Below are positions 61,410-64,000 of a stretch of 64,000 bases of DNA, one piece after another. The notes under the pieces were generated by a model. The model was not told the origin of the DNA, searched no databases, and saw nothing but the letters and a program-made list of their open reading frames with translations. Numbering within the stretch: position 1 is the first letter of the stretch; each line of letters begins with the position of its first letter. A program made the translations under genes and the position numbers. The DNA is from Seison nebaliae (Eukaryota; Rotifera; Pararotatoria; Seisonacea; Seisonidae), in assembly GCA_023231475.1 (NCBI GenBank), contig JALJEE010001986.1, positions 1 through 64,000 on the forward strand, given 5' to 3'.

Positions 61410-61481
61410 CTCAATATTCTTGTACAAGTTTTCAGTGATCTCATGAATAACGGTAGCGTCGAATTCGCTGAAGAGTTTCGG
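61410..61481 (-). CDS. Candidate exon (minus strand), 24 codons
   Basis: Flanked by a clean acceptor (ttttttttag) and donor (gttcgt). The 72-bp segment is open in phase 0 and reads PKLFSEFDATVIHEITENLY plus four more residues, amphipathic and helix-like. It lies just downstream (minus-strand sense) of another open exon-like segment at 61552-61743, so the two may be consecutive exons. Confidence 0.4.
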
Positions 61482-61551
61482 CTAAAAAAAATCGGTGAAA
61501 ATAATTTAATTAAAATTCCAAAAATTGTGAGACTAAACATCTTCTGAATTA

Positions 61552-61743
61552 TTGAAGACTTTGTTCAACTTCTCTTGCAAAATCCTTAAAACATTTTTTA
61601 TTTCCATAATTATTCTGCCAATGAGTGGAAGATGTCAAAAATTCAGTATTTCCCTGAAGAATTTTTATCGATTCAGGTTTCTCTCTTCTTTGAATTGGTG
61701 TTGGGAGAATGTTGAATTTCGGGTTAGCAGGGAGACCAATTAA
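61552..61743 (-). CDS. Candidate exon (minus strand), about 64 codons
   Basis: Begins after a strong acceptor (tctgtttcag) and reads LIGLPANPKFNILPTPIQRR, then SIKILQGNTEFLTSSTHWQN, ending near FAREVEQSLQ before a TAA. A donor (gttgaac or gtcttc) lies within its last codons, which would connect it to the exon at 61481-61410. The residue composition looks coding. The family is unknown and no start codon was found upstream. Confidence 0.45.
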
Positions 61744-62803
61744 CTGAAACAGAATCTAATCATGATGATGGAGTGGTATAATATAATATAAATATTTCTT
61801 TACCTTCAATCAAAGTAATTTAGATGTTTAAAGGAAATTTATATCAAAAATTACATGTTCCGAAGAAGGAGAAGAAATAAATTTGAACATTTGATGAATT
61901 ACTTTAGAAAGAAAACTTATTTCCAATTGAAGGTCAATGAAAATTATATAAGTTGTTAGATTTAGTCATAACTTCGACCATTGCATTATTCATCACCATG
62001 CCAACTAGAACGATATGACTAATTCCAATTTATATACATATCTCCATTTTTCAAATTAAATTAAATAAGACTTTTTAATTAAAGAATTGTCATCTTTAAC
62101 TTTTTTCTCCTAAAAACACGTTAAACACACAAAAACAACAGAAAACACACAATCGTATACACATTAAATTGTATAAAATGTGTGGAATAACTTGAGTGTA
62201 ATTAGTGAACGAGAACTAACAAGTTGATTGATTGTATTCATTCTTTCAAATTATAATAGGAGAAAAGAAGCCTTCATTCAGTTTCTTTTCATCTATTCAA
62301 ATGAAAGATAATAGATGCACGAATGGAAAATGATGTGGGAAGAATAATATATAGAATGAACGAGAGGAGAAAGACGAAAATATGCATAATGGAAATGCAA
62401 AAGAAAATCAATAAGACCAATTCTGTAAATTTCCATCCATATATCACTGTTGTTGTTGAGGGATTTGAATTCGATCTGAAATTCAAATTACAAGAAAACA
62501 TTACGAAAAACCTTTCTGAAATGTATTATCATTCACTTCACTCATTTATATTCACAGGAGAGGAGAGAATACTTCAAATCATCATTTTTTTTGTTCTCCA
62601 ACATCAAATTTTGTTCTGTTCTTCACATTCGTTTGTGAGCAAAAGAAAAACATCTCCCGAATAATTTGCATATCGATCATTTTCGAAATTGAAGTTTTGT
62701 TTCAATTTCAGCAATTCACTCATTATTATTGTTGAGAAGAAATTGAACATTTGAGTTCAAAGAATAAAATTGTTGGGAATAAATCTCGGTTTTATATGAG
62801 ATC

Positions 62804-64000
62804 ATGGATTCATTAAAGAGTTGGATGACATGGTTCTGGACATACATTTGGATCATTTGGCTCATATTAGTATTGGCTCTATTGTATTTCTTAAGAATTC
62901 CACTCAAAATTGGAGAGAGTGTCGGATTGAGTTCATTCTTTTCTTACATCTTCTTTCATTCATCTGTTTGGGAATAGCTTCCACCTTCTTTTCAGGATTA
63001 ACTCCAAACTTTTATGTAGCTCTCACTGGAACTAGTTCATTACTTTCCGGTTCTTTTCTAGTTAAGTTTCCCTTTAAAATGTTCTTAATTTCTTTTTCAT
63101 TTCACATTCGTTTCTCTTCTTCCATTTTCCCATTTAAGGTTTTCGAGTGGTGGTATTTCAAACGATATGGTACGTCATTCATCGAAAACTTCTCAAGTAC
63201 TTATCTAAATTGGATTCTTGAATTTCCGGATAGTCAATCTCAAAGTTTGAATGATAACGATGACGTTAACAATAATCAGAATAGCATCGAAAATCATTCT
63301 CAAATATATAGTGATAATATAGAGAATATGGGAGAGATGCAGAATAATAATAATAATAATCAACATAATCGTCAACATATTTCTAATCGAACTCATAATC
63401 ATTCTCATCATTCACATCATCATACTCATCATCGGAATCAACGAAATCGATTAAGAGCGGCTGATAGAGATCATCAATATGAGGCATATTCAGATGATGA
63501 AATTAGTGTCACTTCGGATGATAGTGATGCCGATATCTTCCCTAACAGTAGTACTAACAATTGTTCGAATGAATGTCGAGTGTGGAAGAATCCTCTCAGT
63601 CTATTCCGTGGACCAGAATATTATAAATACGATTTGGAAATGGAACGAATGAGTCTCTCCTCTCATGACATCATGCTCACCTCACAAGATCAACAGACAT
63701 TCTTCACCGTTTCCATACAAGATACAGCTTGTTTAACTTGTAACGAAGAATTGAATTCTCGAGCTAGAGATGAATTTAGTTTAATTTTCAATCATTTTCA
63801 AATGATTCATTTTGAATTAATTTATTTCGATTAATTTTCAATAGTGATGCAACGAGCATGGAGAGAGAAGAATAGAACGGAAAGAATCCGTTACGCTAAA
63901 GAAGCAATAAAATTTAATGAAAATTGTACAACAGCACTCATTCTGTTGGCAGAAGAAGAATCGACAACGATAAGTGAAGTTTAAATGAATTTCATTATAT
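62804..64000 (+). CDS. ST7: ST7 (suppressor of tumorigenicity 7), 5' part, continues past the window
   Basis: Start ATG at 62804-62806 (MDSLKSWMTWFWTYIWIIW), followed by a membrane helix and LLYFLRIPLKI, matching the ST7 N-terminus. After a short intron comes LTPNFYVALTGTSSLLSG, then (intron about 63060-63136, gttaag...tttaag) VFEWWYFKRYGTSFIE. An inserted His/Asn/Ser-rich low-complexity stretch (about 63230-63470) precedes ECRVWKNPLSLFRG and DQQTFFTVS. After another intron comes MQRAWREKNRTERIRYA and LILLAEEESTTISE at the window edge. Mammalian ST7 has a much shorter linker at the His-rich position. ST7 is a multi-pass protein of unsettled molecular function, reported as a tumour-suppressor candidate. 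Confidence 0.9.

Larger units (their letters stand above)
54349..62803. other. 8.4 kb gene-poor region with candidate minus-strand exons
   Basis: Mostly A/T-rich DNA without credible long genes. It may be intron or promoter space of the minus-strand gene at 51.2-54.3 kb. Candidate exons are listed separately. A plus-strand frame at 60828-61016 ends in a strong donor (aaagtaagt near 60999) and another plus-strand frame lies at 62323-62664. Neither shows a domain, so they are not called genes. Confidence 0.4.

Noticed and set aside
62323-62664. Plus-strand frame upstream of ST7 as a separate small gene
   Set aside because: No domain, no convincing promoter or splice sites, and composition close to background; left uncalled.

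Overview
This is eukaryotic nuclear DNA: AT-rich, with genes broken by very short introns (mostly about 45-70 bp, GT...AG) on both strands and close together. The recognisable genes are animal genes (CFAP57, CLPB, NDUFB6, GTF2H4, NAA60, ethanolaminephosphotransferase, LAMTOR3, ATPSCKMT, ST7, a rhodopsin-class GPCR). NDUFB6 resembles arthropod versions in its C-terminal end. With the compact AT-rich layout this suggests a small-genome arthropod, possibly an acariform mite. That placement is inference and only moderately supported; another compact invertebrate is not excluded.

Layout. 0-2.7 kb: the tail of a CDS, a broken LINE endonuclease fragment (-) and a piggyBac-derived ORF (+). 2.9-11 kb: CFAP57 (-), CLPB (-), NDUFB6 (+, head to head with CLPB) and a small CDC26-like gene (+). 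11-18.7 kb: no gene seen. 18.7-30 kb: a GPCR with an enormous first intracellular loop (+), facing tail to tail a roughly 8-kb gene (-) for an ion-channel-like protein with four consecutive six-helix plus cyclic-nucleotide-binding repeats. 31-32.5 kb: an STPG/SHIPPO-repeat protein (+). 32.7-34.1 kb: a LINE whose 5' part is inverted ahead of its 3' part. 34-37.4 kb: non-coding, with a three-copy repeat and a perfect 38-bp palindrome. 37.4-41 kb: an unrecognised pseudokinase-like gene (-). 41.9-43.7 kb: GTF2H4 (-). 44.1-45.2 kb: a Ty3/gypsy pol fragment (-). 45.9-51.2 kb: a run of plus-strand housekeeping genes (ATPSCKMT, NAA60, EPT1, LAMTOR3, one unknown). 51.2-54.3 kb: an unrecognised low-complexity multi-exon gene (-). 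54.4-62.8 kb: gene-poor, with a few candidate minus-strand exons and microsatellites. 62.8-64 kb: the 5' end of ST7 (+), running off the window.

The most notable system is the four-repeat channel. Its architecture matches the single-chain CNGK (tetraKCNG) sperm channels described in sea urchin and fish, but all four pore loops lack the GYG potassium filter and the nucleotide-binding domains lack key consensus residues. CFAP57 and an STPG-repeat protein, both associated with motile axonemes, lie in the same window.
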